A stretch of 64,000 nucleotides of DNA from Sphingobacterium faecale (lineage in GTDB: Bacteria; Bacteroidota; Bacteroidia; Sphingobacteriales; Sphingobacteriaceae): contig NZ_JAERTY010000004.1 of assembly GCF_016746095.1 (NCBI RefSeq), positions 424,931-488,930 on the forward strand. Reading direction: 5' to 3'. A model generated the notes under the pieces. That model was not told the DNA's origin. It worked only from the letters and a program-made list of their open reading frames with translations, and made no database searches. The position numbers were made by a program, and so were the translations under genes. Positions 24,243 through 33,731 of the stretch are shown one piece after another. The number at the start of each line of letters is the position of its first letter. The first letter of the stretch is position 1.

Positions 24243-25463
24243 CTAATCCTGTCTATCTATCGTAATAAATTTAGTCAGGACCGCACTGATGACATACAAA
24301 CCGGCTAATACCCAAACAACACCTTCATTTCCTATTGTACCAATTAGAATACCGACTAAGGCTGGCCCTAAAAAAACAGGTAAGCCAGCCCCCAAATTAA
24401 GTATTGCCATTGCTGCACCTTTATCATCTTTTACTAAAGAGGGCACCAATGCCGATAATGGCACATAGCCAGCGAGTAATGCTCCCCAAGTCACACCGGC
24501 GGCCATCACCGCCCAATAATTTCCATCAAACCATATCGGAGAATAATAGAAAACAACTGTGGCTATAGCACAACCTACGCCTCCAAACCACATAATCGTA
24601 TTCCGCCAGCCTACCCGATCTCCCACAAAACCGAAGATTAGATTAAAGATGATATTGCTTGTAAAAATTGTCCCCCAAATCTGCAACCATTCTTTTGTAT
24701 CAAATCCGTACTCGGCCATATACATCGGTAAGAACACTGGAAAAGCAAACTGTGCCGTAGTGTTAATAACTCGCACAATTCCTCCAAGCAGTACTTTGGG
24801 TTCCCTTTTGACAATCGTCAATCCATTGAGTAATTCCTTACTCTTCGACTCTTTAGCAGCCTTGGTCTCGAACTTATCCTTGTTTATTACCAAAGCAAAA
24901 AAAGCACCGATCAGAACCCATATTATTGAACTCCATAAAGTATCCTCATAACCAAACCGCTCAAGCGCCCAACTGGAATAATAGGCTCCTAAAACATTTA
25001 ATCCTCCTGTAAAAACAAACCAGAACCAGCCCACTGCAGTACTTAAGGTCTTTTGAGGCGCCCTATAGGTCACCCAAACCATAAATGAGTATGCAAACAA
25101 AGGATAACCAAACCCTCTAATCGCATAAAAAAACAACATAGCACTGTAATCTAATTTGGCCATGCCCATGCCCACAAAGCCTATTGTCCCAATAATATAG
25201 AGTATTAGTCCCATCAACATCGATTTCCTAGGGCCATAGCTTTCCGCCAAAACTCCAGAAAACCAAGAGGATATCGCGATAGTAATACCGTAGATCGTAA
25301 ATAAGGTAGCAGACTGTTGAATACTCATTCCATGCTCTACGAGATAAGGACTCAACCATCCCTGCTCGACTCCATCTCCCATCATAAAGATCAAGATTCC
25401 CAGGTACCCCCACTTCAGATTGTCAGGCATCCCCAACTTAGTTACAAACGATTTGTCTTTCAT
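24243..25463 (-). CDS. MFS transporter, polyol-permease-like (RbtT/DalT/CsbX type)
   Basis: 406 residues with about 12 membrane helices and the MFS loop 2-3 motif 'GVLAESYGPRKSM' (G-x-x-x-E-x-x-G-x-R-K) and 'GFVGDRVGWRNTI' at the corresponding site of the second half. Overall pattern resembles polyol permeases importing ribitol or D-arabinitol by proton symport. It follows the SusC/SusD pair on the same strand but is separated by a terminator (25590-25622), so it is probably its own unit. Substrate is inferred only. Confidence 0.75.
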   Translation of the reverse strand: MKDKSFVTKLGMPDNLKWGYLGILIFMMGDGVEQGWLSPYLVEHGMSIQQSATLFTIYGITIAISSWFSGVLAESYGPRKSMLMGLILYIIGTIGFVGMGMAKLDYSAMLFFYAIRGFGYPLFAYSFMVWVTYRAPQKTLSTAVGWFWFVFTGGLNVLGAYYSSWALERFGYEDTLWSSIIWVLIGAFFALVINKDKFETKAAKESKSKELLNGLTIVKREPKVLLGGIVRVINTTAQFAFPVFLPMYMAEYGFDTKEWLQIWGTIFTSNIIFNLIFGFVGDRVGWRNTIMWFGGVGCAIATVVFYYSPIWFDGNYWAVMAAGVTWGALLAGYVPLSALVPSLVKDDKGAAMAILNLGAGLPVFLGPALVGILIGTIGNEGVVWVLAGLYVISAVLTKFITIDRQD

Positions 25464-25589
25464 ATCATGATTTAGTTATTGGTATAAAACACTAATATAA
25501 ACATAAATAAACACAATTAAATACTTTTAAATAAAAAATAAACTTATTTTAACCGTTCGCAAAATTTAAAATGACTTTTTGTAAATGAC

Positions 25590-25622
25590 AAAAGCCGCAC
25601 TCTTAACAGAAATACGGCTTTT
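25590..25622 (-). terminator. Terminator of the first SusC/SusD operon
   Basis: Stem AAAAGCCG (25590-25597) / CGGCTTTT (25615-25622) just past the SusD stop at 25644 on the minus strand. Confidence 0.7.
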
Positions 25623-25643
25623 TGATAGATTCTGACAACCTTA

Positions 25644-27185
25644 CTATTTATTCCACCACACTTTTGTACCGATTACATCATCTCCCTGCCGCTCGAGTGC
25701 CTGCCTATAACTGGATCTATTGGTACTCTGTTCCTTAAGCGGATAGATAAACCTGCCTGGAATTTCATCCCCAACCTCAGGCAAGAAGACATAGGATACT
25801 TGAGCATCTTTTACTATACCAGACCATACTACATCTCCCTTCTTCACCAAAAATAGCGGATAACCTGTTCGACGTATCTCCGACCAGCCTTCTATTCCTT
25901 GATTAAATAATGCCAAGTATTTTTGACTTAATACATTTTCTCTATTAGCAGGAGACAAGAGATTAAGATAACTGTCTACCTCATTTGAACTGATTTGCCA
26001 CTTTTCCAAAGATGCTCGCACCCCGTTTTTATAAGCCTGATCATCCCATCCCTTTATCTCCGAAATCAGGAACTCCACCTCAGCGTACTCCATCAAGACT
26101 TCGCCATAATTAGCCGCATTGATCACATTACTAGGAAGCGATATAGAATCGACAGGGAATAAATCTGCGGCCTCCAATGGCAAACCGTAGGGCTGGCCAA
26201 AATATACACCTTTACTATTAGGTTTTGCAAACACTTTTAAGCGCGGATCCTGTATTCCAAAAGGTCCTCTATCTCCCTTCAACACATCAACAATAATGTG
26301 CGATATTGCAAAATCCTTTCTATTAGCAGTTACCGTTGCCTGATAGAGAGGTGCTTCATTGGGAGAAGAATTTGAGTATTTAAATACCGCATTATCTGCA
26401 TTAGATTCAAAAACACCTTTCACCAATGCGTCATTGATATGCTCAGTAGCCAAGCCTGGCAACTTATGCGCTATACGATTGGCAAGGCGTAACCTGAGAC
26501 TATTCGCAAACTTAGCCCATTTCATGTTGTTTCCATCATAGATAATATCCGAATTTTTAAAAGTCTGTCCTTCTTTATACTTGAGCAAGGTATCTGCCGA
26601 CTGTTTTAACTCATTTAATATATCAGTATATATCTTCTCCTGCGATGCATACTTCGGAGTAAGGTTGTCGGGATTTTGTTGCAACGCTTCAAAGTCGGGA
26701 TCCGTGCTTCCATAGGACTGATAGGGTATATCACCAAAAACATCTGTAAGGTTATGGAAAGCATAGGATTTCAATATCCGGGCAATAGCAATCTGATTAA
26801 CATTTGTTCCAATTCCTCCTATAGTCACCCACTCCTTAGTTCGATCGTCTATATTCAGCTTAATTATCTCATTAATATTATTCAATGCCCGATTCATACC
26901 TGTCCAAAATGCATCTGAATAGTTAACTGGAATCATATAACGCGATTGATCAGTATAAATATTCTGGCTAAAATATTGTGCATACAATTGTGCACCACGT
27001 AGATTTAAGTCTGGATTTCGGGTTGTATTCATCAAGAGACGCTCACCACTAACCAATAAACTAGAGGTACTTACCGCATCGGGTCTATTGGGATCTGTGT
27101 TTATTTCTTCAAAAATACGATCGGAACAACCCGCAAACTGTAAACTCATCAACAACAGTCCTATAATATATTTATATGCTTTCAT
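25644..27185 (-). CDS. SusD/RagB-family surface glycan-binding lipoprotein (pair 1)
   Basis: 513 residues. Lipoprotein signal with lipobox near 'FAGC', the N-terminal 'INTDPNRP' common in SusD-like_2 proteins, TPR-like helices in the middle ('AKFANSLRLRLANRIAH'), and a typical C-terminal 'YPLKEQSTN' region. SusD proteins cap the SusC barrel and capture oligosaccharides or other ligands. Seven bases downstream of the SusC gene; the two form an operon ending at the 25590 terminator. No enzyme gene accompanies them, so the ligand is unknown. Confidence 0.9.
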   Translation of the reverse strand: MKAYKYIIGLLLMSLQFAGCSDRIFEEINTDPNRPDAVSTSSLLVSGERLLMNTTRNPDLNLRGAQLYAQYFSQNIYTDQSRYMIPVNYSDAFWTGMNRALNNINEIIKLNIDDRTKEWVTIGGIGTNVNQIAIARILKSYAFHNLTDVFGDIPYQSYGSTDPDFEALQQNPDNLTPKYASQEKIYTDILNELKQSADTLLKYKEGQTFKNSDIIYDGNNMKWAKFANSLRLRLANRIAHKLPGLATEHINDALVKGVFESNADNAVFKYSNSSPNEAPLYQATVTANRKDFAISHIIVDVLKGDRGPFGIQDPRLKVFAKPNSKGVYFGQPYGLPLEAADLFPVDSISLPSNVINAANYGEVLMEYAEVEFLISEIKGWDDQAYKNGVRASLEKWQISSNEVDSYLNLLSPANRENVLSQKYLALFNQGIEGWSEIRRTGYPLFLVKKGDVVWSGIVKDAQVSYVFLPEVGDEIPGRFIYPLKEQSTNRSSYRQALERQGDDVIGTKVWWNK

Positions 27186-27191
27186 AACGCT

Positions 27192-30100
27192 CTAAAATTT
27201 CATATTTATATTCAAACCATACGTCACAGGCGTAGGAATATTCCCTCCCTCTATCCCCTGTATATTTCCTCCGCTCGAAGTAAATTCAGGATCAATATAT
27301 TTACTCTTAGTATAGATATTCCAAAGGTTACGGCCATATAGTGATACGCCTATATTTTTGATTGCTTTGGTATTATTAAGTTTGAAATTATATCCAATTG
27401 TCACCTCTCTTAATTTGACGAAGGTCGCGTCAAATATCGAGAATGCTGTTGGCCCATTATATTCATTTCTCGCCCACTGTTGCGCCGTCACTCGGGTATC
27501 ATTTTCCTTAACATTACTTACGGTATAGGTTCCATCGGCATTGAAATTAACATCAGCTTTCACACCATCCAATACAATACCTGTTTCACGGATATTATTG
27601 GCTGCTGTCTTGTCCAATATACCAGCATACATCCCCACCTTATAAGTTTGAGAGAAGAAACTACCACCAACTCGGCCATCAATCAGAAAGCCTAGATTAA
27701 AACTTTTATAACGGAACTGATTTTGAAATCCAAATATATACTTAGGCAATACCGATCCTAGTGGAGCCAACTGCGACGTCTTCATATACAGTCCATCTTT
27801 ATCCAATACCTTTCTTCCATCGTCCGTGTATACAAAATCATACCCTAGGAACTGACCATATGCCTCGTCCTCTCTAGCGACTAGGTTAATTAAGACATCA
27901 CTTAAAGTCAGGGTATTGACCATATCGTCTATTTCTACAATTTTGTTCTGGTTTCTAGACCAGTTCAGTAGGGTATTCCACTCGAAATCGGACTGTTTAA
28001 TAGGTATTCCCGTCAATGTCACCTCAATTCCATTATTACTAATTTTACCCGCATTGAGCACTTTTGTCTCATATCCAAAAGACGAAGAAACCGGGACTGC
28101 CAATATCTGGTTACGTGAGTCGTTATTATAATAGGCCACATCCATTCCGAGACGATTGCTGAATAATTGTACCTGTGCACCGGTTTCCCAAGATGTCGTT
28201 ATCTCCGGCTTTAAGAATTCATTGTTTAACTTTTGAGACAAGCTATTAGCAGGCCTTCCGTCAAATGCCTGTTCTACATCGTACGCTTTCGCCAACTGAT
28301 AAGGCTCTGTAGCATTACCTACCTGTGCCCATCCTAATCTGATTTTAGCAAACGAAAGCCAATCCAACTGTTTCATTGCTTCTAATTGACTCAGAATAAT
28401 GCTTCCCGTCACGGAGGGATATAAAAATGAATTATTATTAATAGGTAAAGTCGATGACCAGTCATTTCGTAATGTCGCATCCAGAAAGAGATAATCTGCG
28501 TAACCTAAAGATGCACTACCATATAGGGAGGGTGTTCGCGTATGGTAGCGAAAGTTGTCGACCTTTACTGACGATGCATTTTTCAAGTTATAATAATTGG
28601 GCACGACCAAACCTCCCTGCGTAATAGCATAGTCAACCGTACGCTGTTGATCCCTCAGATTGGCCCCTATATTGGCTACCAACGACCAATTATTCCATTT
28701 TTTATTAGCCGTCGCTAAGAACTCATAATTATACTCATTCAATGTATTGGTAGACTCCTCATACTGCGATGTGCTTCTAGAATATACCGCTATTCTATCC
28801 TGAGATCTAAAGTTATAAATATCTCCGTGTGCTTTTGCACTTAAGCTTAACCAATTATTAATTTCATATTGAAAGCCCACATTGCCGTAGAACCGATCTC
28901 TTTGCTCTTCCAAATAACTTTCATAGGCCGACCAGAAAGGATTATCAATAAAACGGGTTGCCTTTCCGGCGGGCGTATTTTGCCATCCTGTCCGGTTCCA
29001 TGCTTTTGGAGTACCATCCGCACGCTTGTAGTCTTCCAATATTTTATAGTCGACCTGTACTGCTCCCCATTGAAATGCCTCCAACATAATATTTCTATTC
29101 GAGGCTCCAGACCATGGCTTACCTATTGATCCATTCTTAACATAATTTATATTAGATGTAATACGAAGCTTACCAAGTTGTGTTCCTCCCGAAAAATTTA
29201 AGGTATTTCTATTCAATGTAGCATTCGGGACTGTACCACGGACATTTTTGTTGGTATACGAAAATCTATAGCTTGTATTACCACTTGCCCCTGCTATGGC
29301 AAGATTGTTCGTATTGGACACCCCTGTTCTAAAAAAGTAATTTACATCATGCTTGGGATATAACCATGAGGTTGGTTTCAAATAGGCATCTTCATCTTCC
29401 GGATCCAGAGCATACCATTGCAATACATTACGTCCATCCAGACGAGGCCCCCAACTTTCATCCGAAGCATAGTCTACAATCTGATAATCTTTTCCATTAA
29501 TTTCTTGAGTTTTGAAGTCCATAGAATAGCCCTGTCCATAGAGCTTCTGTCGCTTAGGTAGTCGGATCACATTCTCAAACTCCAGACCTGTATTCACAAA
29601 GATATCGACACGATCTCCTTTAGCTGCTTTTTTGGTTGTAATCAAAATCACACCATTCGCAGCTCTAGAACCGTAAAGAGCCGCAGCAGCTGGTCCCTTA
29701 AGAACCGTTACATTAGCTATATCATCTGGATTAATATCCTGAATTAGATTTCCCAAATCTTTACCTGCACTACCGTTTATAGTCGCTGTTGTATTCAGGT
29801 CACTATTGTCTATAGGTGTCCCATCAATGACATAAAGTGGTTGATTATTACCTGTAATAGAGTTTATCCCTCTCAAAAGCACACGAGAAGATCCTCCCAT
29901 ATTCCCTCCCGAAGAAATAACCTGTAAACCTGCAACTTTACCCGAAAGGGCACTAACGGCATTTGTGGGTCTTGTTTGCAATTCGGTTCCTTTGACCTCC
30001 TGTACTGCATAGCCTAGGGCTTTCTTTTCCCGGGATATCCCTAGAGCCGTAACGACTACCTCATTTAACTGTTCGGGTACCAATTTTAATGTAATCAGTA

Positions 30101-30377
30101 GATTTCCCGAAAGCAAAAAATCACGTAGTACCTGTTCTTCGTATCCGATATAGCTGACACTGATACTCGGTTTATCCGACTTAATGTTTAATGAAAAATG
30201 TCCCTCTGCATTAGTCTGCGTTTTTAATGCTGTAGCGAGATCTGTTACCGTAGCTCCGGCTACAGCTTGCCCTTGTTGATTTACTACCCTTCCAACGAGG
30301 GTAGATTGGGCATAAATTTTTCCTGTCCCGAGGGTAATGGCCACCCATACGAGACTTGTGTGTAAAGCTCTGTTCAT
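27192..30377 (-). CDS. SusC/RagA-family TonB-linked outer-membrane transporter (pair 1)
   Basis: 1061 residues. Signal peptide (to about 24), CarboxypepD_reg-like domain ('LVGRVVNQQGQAVAGATVTD'), the 'VVTALGISREKKALGYAV' TonB-box region, plug domain ('VLLRGINSITGNNQPLYVID' and 'AALYGSRAANGVILITTK'), then the 22-strand barrel ending in phenylalanine. Imports the ligand bound by the partner SusD using TonB energy. First gene of its operon; a TAnnTTTG-like element lies upstream. Confidence 0.95.
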   Translation of the reverse strand: MNRALHTSLVWVAITLGTGKIYAQSTLVGRVVNQQGQAVAGATVTDLATALKTQTNAEGHFSLNIKSDKPSISVSYIGYEEQVLRDFLLSGNLLITLKLVPEQLNEVVVTALGISREKKALGYAVQEVKGTELQTRPTNAVSALSGKVAGLQVISSGGNMGGSSRVLLRGINSITGNNQPLYVIDGTPIDNSDLNTTATINGSAGKDLGNLIQDINPDDIANVTVLKGPAAAALYGSRAANGVILITTKKAAKGDRVDIFVNTGLEFENVIRLPKRQKLYGQGYSMDFKTQEINGKDYQIVDYASDESWGPRLDGRNVLQWYALDPEDEDAYLKPTSWLYPKHDVNYFFRTGVSNTNNLAIAGASGNTSYRFSYTNKNVRGTVPNATLNRNTLNFSGGTQLGKLRITSNINYVKNGSIGKPWSGASNRNIMLEAFQWGAVQVDYKILEDYKRADGTPKAWNRTGWQNTPAGKATRFIDNPFWSAYESYLEEQRDRFYGNVGFQYEINNWLSLSAKAHGDIYNFRSQDRIAVYSRSTSQYEESTNTLNEYNYEFLATANKKWNNWSLVANIGANLRDQQRTVDYAITQGGLVVPNYYNLKNASSVKVDNFRYHTRTPSLYGSASLGYADYLFLDATLRNDWSSTLPINNNSFLYPSVTGSIILSQLEAMKQLDWLSFAKIRLGWAQVGNATEPYQLAKAYDVEQAFDGRPANSLSQKLNNEFLKPEITTSWETGAQVQLFSNRLGMDVAYYNNDSRNQILAVPVSSSFGYETKVLNAGKISNNGIEVTLTGIPIKQSDFEWNTLLNWSRNQNKIVEIDDMVNTLTLSDVLINLVAREDEAYGQFLGYDFVYTDDGRKVLDKDGLYMKTSQLAPLGSVLPKYIFGFQNQFRYKSFNLGFLIDGRVGGSFFSQTYKVGMYAGILDKTAANNIRETGIVLDGVKADVNFNADGTYTVSNVKENDTRVTAQQWARNEYNGPTAFSIFDATFVKLREVTIGYNFKLNNTKAIKNIGVSLYGRNLWNIYTKSKYIDPEFTSSGGNIQGIEGGNIPTPVTYGLNINMKF

Positions 30378-30760
30378 ACTAAAAATAAGAATATTTAGTG
30401 GGTTAAAAACTAATGGTCAATGTTTCAGGGGATAATTGATTCCTGCTACATTATCCCCTCAACACATTCGTAAAAAAGGTTGTTTCATCATCTTACCGAT
30501 ATTAAAAAAACAAATATACACTAAGTCTACCTAAATAGTAGTTATTATTACAAAATAATTCAATTAAATAGATAAAATTGACAATACAAGTATAAAGCAG
30601 GGGCAAGAACAATGATCTTTTGCTTTTATACTTTACATAATTCGCAGCTTTTGCGATCTATATCTCAAAAACCTAGAAGTCCTTGTTAGGATAAAAAATT
30701 ACTTTTACGGTTTCCCATATTTTCTATGCCGCAGGAAACCTACTTTTGAGCTATAAAGAC
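30378..30760. other. Divergent intergenic region between SusC pair 1 and the 30761 gene
   Basis: 383 bp, AT-rich, with the minus-strand TATATTTG element at 30511-30518 and no gene seen. Confidence 0.5.
30511..30518 (-). promoter_or_regulatory. Candidate -7 element TATATTTG for SusC pair 1
   Basis: Plus-strand CAAATATA, an exact TAnnTTTG match on the minus strand, about 135 bp before the SusC ATG. No clear -33 box at the usual distance. Confidence 0.35.
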
Positions 30761-30997
30761 ATGACATTTAAAACCGAGTTAGGAAATATGCAGCTACCTT
30801 TTTCAAACACTATAGAGCTAATCTTGATTATGGTCGCTTTGTTTGCCTTTTTTATATACACCGTTTATCATGCAGTAAACAACCCACGCCTTTATAATAC
30901 ACAACGGCTTATATGGATTTTAATTATTCTCCTAGCAACCCTTTTGGGATGGATTGCATACTGGGGATATGGCAAGAACGGTTACATGAAAAGATAA
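30761..30997 (+). CDS. Small membrane protein, PLDc_N-like
   Basis: 78 residues from the ATG at 30761 (a TTG at 30746 is the only earlier start). Two membrane helices ('IELILIMVALFAFFIYTVYH' and 'LIWILIILLATLLGWIAYWG') separated by a short loop and followed by 'YGKNGYMKR'. The arrangement matches the phospholipase D N-terminal-like membrane domain (PLDc_N), found alone in many bacteria with unknown role. Monocistronic, convergent with the 31145 gene. Confidence 0.65.
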   Translation: MTFKTELGNMQLPFSNTIELILIMVALFAFFIYTVYHAVNNPRLYNTQRLIWILIILLATLLGWIAYWGYGKNGYMKR

Positions 30998-31106
30998 CTT
31001 CGGGTTATCTATCCGACCATTTCATCAGTAACAAGACTTACCCACTAAGACATAAACTCGCTATAAAGTATTAGACACTTCGCTTCATTTTTTTCTGTAT
31101 AAATAA

Positions 31107-31132
31107 AAAAGGGAAGTATGAACTTCCCTTTT
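31107..31132. terminator. Bidirectional terminator
   Basis: Stem AAAAGGGAAGT / ACTTCCCTTTT (11 bp, 4-nt loop) between the convergent genes ending at 30997 and 31145. A/T tracts flank both sides. Confidence 0.8.
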
Positions 31133-31144
31133 ATGTATCATTGC

Positions 31145-32449
31145 CTATATTTGGTTTAAATCGATCAACTTAATCTGTACAACCAGCTTTCCATTCTGAT
31201 CGACGAACTGATTAAAGGCTATCTTATCATCCTTTCTAGAAAATACAGGCGCACCCACTACCTTTAAATCATTAGAAGAATATGAAGTCAACTTATCTAA
31301 TTTTTTCGATTCCAAATCGAATAGATGTACATTATTATCAGCTACAAAAGTTATCTTGTCACCTCTTTCGCTCACATTTATCGGCGACGAAATAGAAAAA
31401 TCAAAACTCGACACATAGTTAAAACTACCTGTAGACACCTCGCATCGTACTATTTGATTACGTTCCTGTTCATCCTTTGCCAGAGCATATATAAAGCGGC
31501 CATCAGCCGAACTCCTCAACCAATGTCTTAAATCAGATAATCCTTTTGAGGTACGGGATAACCTTTGCTGACGAATTCCCTTTGGCACATGCGGTCGTTC
31601 TCCAATCTTACCGACTGCCGCTGAATCGCTCAAAATTAATCCAGGATCTATTGTTACCGAATAGATTTCTGTTATAGTATCTCCGTTGTCATTTCGGGTA
31701 TTTCCCTGGAATGCGATCTTAGACGTACCATTAATCCAACATTCGTCAAAAGCCTTTGATATTTCATCTGATCCCCACTTTGGCTCTCGAATGACATCAC
31801 TCACTATTGCGGAGTACAACCTTCCGTTGTTATTGCCTCTGGCTTTGGGCACTTCTATTTCATTCTCATTCGGAACCATCACACCGACCATTCGCAAATC
31901 AGAATCTACAAATTCATCGTTATAGGTAAAGCTGACCAACTGTCCATCCCCACTCCAACAATGCGAGTGCGTACCTCCTCGTAATGTTCCTGCTGTATAA
32001 GGCTCCACTACGTCACGAGCATCCATATGTATCCCTTGCATAGGGTTATCAGTATCTATAGCTAATCCAAAGCGTCTAGTCATGTCATAAGGTTCTTTCT
32101 CGTCGGCATCATAAAGACCATGTATAAACAAAACCATATTTTCTTTGGGGCTAAAAGAGGCAGCTCCAACACCTGGGCCATAAATTGTCTGACGATCCGT
32201 TTTATAAAGAATACGTTCCTCGCCTGTATGAACATTGACCATGCCTACTGTCGAGGTCTCCCCGATTTTGGTATCATCATTACGACCATCAAAAACAATC
32301 CATTCATCATTAGGAGAAAAAATGCCATTATGGTGTATGGTATGACCACCTATAGGTTTGGTCAAGGTTAAAACCTTAGATTTGTTCATGCAACTACTAA
32401 ATATTACGGTTAAAAAACTAAATAACAAATAACAAAATCGTAAACTCAT
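31145..32449 (-). CDS. DUF3748-type secreted beta-propeller protein (YidR-like)
   Basis: 434 residues with a lipoprotein-type signal ('VIFSSC', Cys about 20). Propeller features: 'HNGIFSPNDEWIVFDGRND', 'GAASFSPKENMVLFIHGLYD', 'GGTHSHCWSGDGQLVSFTYN', and a C-terminal 'APVFSRKDDKIAFNQF'. This is the pattern of DUF3748 proteins related to E. coli YidR and to oligogalacturonate-lyase-like propellers. It is the last gene of the nine-gene operon starting at 45313, so it probably helps process or bind the same glycan. Catalysis not shown. Confidence 0.75.
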   Translation of the reverse strand: MSLRFCYLLFSFLTVIFSSCMNKSKVLTLTKPIGGHTIHHNGIFSPNDEWIVFDGRNDDTKIGETSTVGMVNVHTGEERILYKTDRQTIYGPGVGAASFSPKENMVLFIHGLYDADEKEPYDMTRRFGLAIDTDNPMQGIHMDARDVVEPYTAGTLRGGTHSHCWSGDGQLVSFTYNDEFVDSDLRMVGVMVPNENEIEVPKARGNNNGRLYSAIVSDVIREPKWGSDEISKAFDECWINGTSKIAFQGNTRNDNGDTITEIYSVTIDPGLILSDSAAVGKIGERPHVPKGIRQQRLSRTSKGLSDLRHWLRSSADGRFIYALAKDEQERNQIVRCEVSTGSFNYVSSFDFSISSPINVSERGDKITFVADNNVHLFDLESKKLDKLTSYSSNDLKVVGAPVFSRKDDKIAFNQFVDQNGKLVVQIKLIDLNQI

Positions 32450-32469
32450 CTCATTTAAGATTATAGATC

Positions 32470-33645
32470 TTATAACTTCCTAAACTCTTCAATGCAATGA
32501 AAAGTTAAAAAGTTAGCATCATGATTATTTTTAGCATCCACTTTACCGTCATTATAGGCTGTCCTGCATAATATGATAATATCCTCCCCCTCGAATAACC
32601 AGTCTACGTACTGAAATCCATGATTAACTATATCTTCATGTTCAAGGATAACCTTTACATCCTCCCAATGCTTTAGATCTTTTGACTTACGCAACATTAA
32701 TACGTTTCTATACCCCGAGGGATTCGTTCTTTTAGAATCCACATACCGATAACGTTCTGGTATTGAATTGGTCAACGTATAATAATAGCCGCTTTCCGAA
32801 TCATGTTTTATGACAAACTTCTTACTTCCACCGTCAAATGGAATAAAACCACTAACAGGATCAAAACTAAGTCTCTTACCATCCGGAGATATTTCTACCA
32901 TAGCTGCTTTCTCGTCTAGTGTAGTCCGATCATCCACACGCAGAATGTTCCACATCTTATTATCCTGTCCTACAACAAAATTACCTTCTAACCAACCCGT
33001 AAAATTTCCATTCAGATAACTTTTATCAAAAAATAAAGTCGAGCTTGTTTGCCACGATTTGGAATTTAACAAGTCCGCATCAATTTCCGCGGACATAACC
33101 ATTGCACCATAGCGCTCCCCCCATTTCAGCTCAGGCCCATGTGCCGTTTCCATAGGACGCCACAAACGTCCATTGTACTCCACGACCGGCATAGGTGCGC
33201 AATGAAACTCTCCAGCCAACAATACACCATTCTCCTTGTTCGTGGGTTTAGTCCAGGACCTCCCACCATCGAGCGATTTACGGATCAATACTGTACCATG
33301 ATGTCTATCGGGACCCAACAGGTATAGCTCTCCTTTATGTACAAACAAAGAACTCCAAAAAGCACCATTAATCTCACCCACCTTTTTCCAACTTCTTCCT
33401 TTGTCTTTAGATCTATAGATGGTAGTTACAGCCTGTTGCCATTCAGAACTTTGGGGCCCAAAAAAATCATGAGATGCCACATAATCGCCATTTGGTAATA
33501 TAGCTAAGCTCGGCGAACCGATATACTTCTGTGTACTTGTGGGCTGATAATGAACAACTTTACCAGGAACCTGCCAATACTTTTGAGCGCTGATTTGCCC
33601 TATTCCGATACTGAGTATTAAAACAAACAGTATAACACTCTTCAT
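32470..33645 (-). CDS. Sialidase-fold (BNR/Asp-box) secreted glycoside hydrolase candidate A
   Basis: 391 residues from the ATG at 33645, which directly precedes a signal peptide (MKSVILFVLILSIGIGQISA); an ATG at 33675 is possible. Asp-box motifs are visible ('RSKDKGRSWKKVGE', 'KSLDGGRSWTKP'), as in six-bladed sialidase propellers. The gene sits between a second sialidase-fold gene and the DUF3748 gene. In the operon context it may release a terminal ketosidic sugar. The classical sialidase arginine triad cannot be assigned by eye, so true sialidase activity is doubtful. Confidence 0.75.
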   Translation of the reverse strand: MKSVILFVLILSIGIGQISAQKYWQVPGKVVHYQPTSTQKYIGSPSLAILPNGDYVASHDFFGPQSSEWQQAVTTIYRSKDKGRSWKKVGEINGAFWSSLFVHKGELYLLGPDRHHGTVLIRKSLDGGRSWTKPTNKENGVLLAGEFHCAPMPVVEYNGRLWRPMETAHGPELKWGERYGAMVMSAEIDADLLNSKSWQTSSTLFFDKSYLNGNFTGWLEGNFVVGQDNKMWNILRVDDRTTLDEKAAMVEISPDGKRLSFDPVSGFIPFDGGSKKFVIKHDSESGYYYTLTNSIPERYRYVDSKRTNPSGYRNVLMLRKSKDLKHWEDVKVILEHEDIVNHGFQYVDWLFEGEDIIILCRTAYNDGKVDAKNNHDANFLTFHCIEEFRKL

Positions 33646-33731
33646 CGCTAAGCGTTTAAAATTAAAAAAAATCATTTTAAGTGTTCCTAGAGACCAATAT
33701 TAATGTCTTATTTTTTATGTTTATTTAAAAT

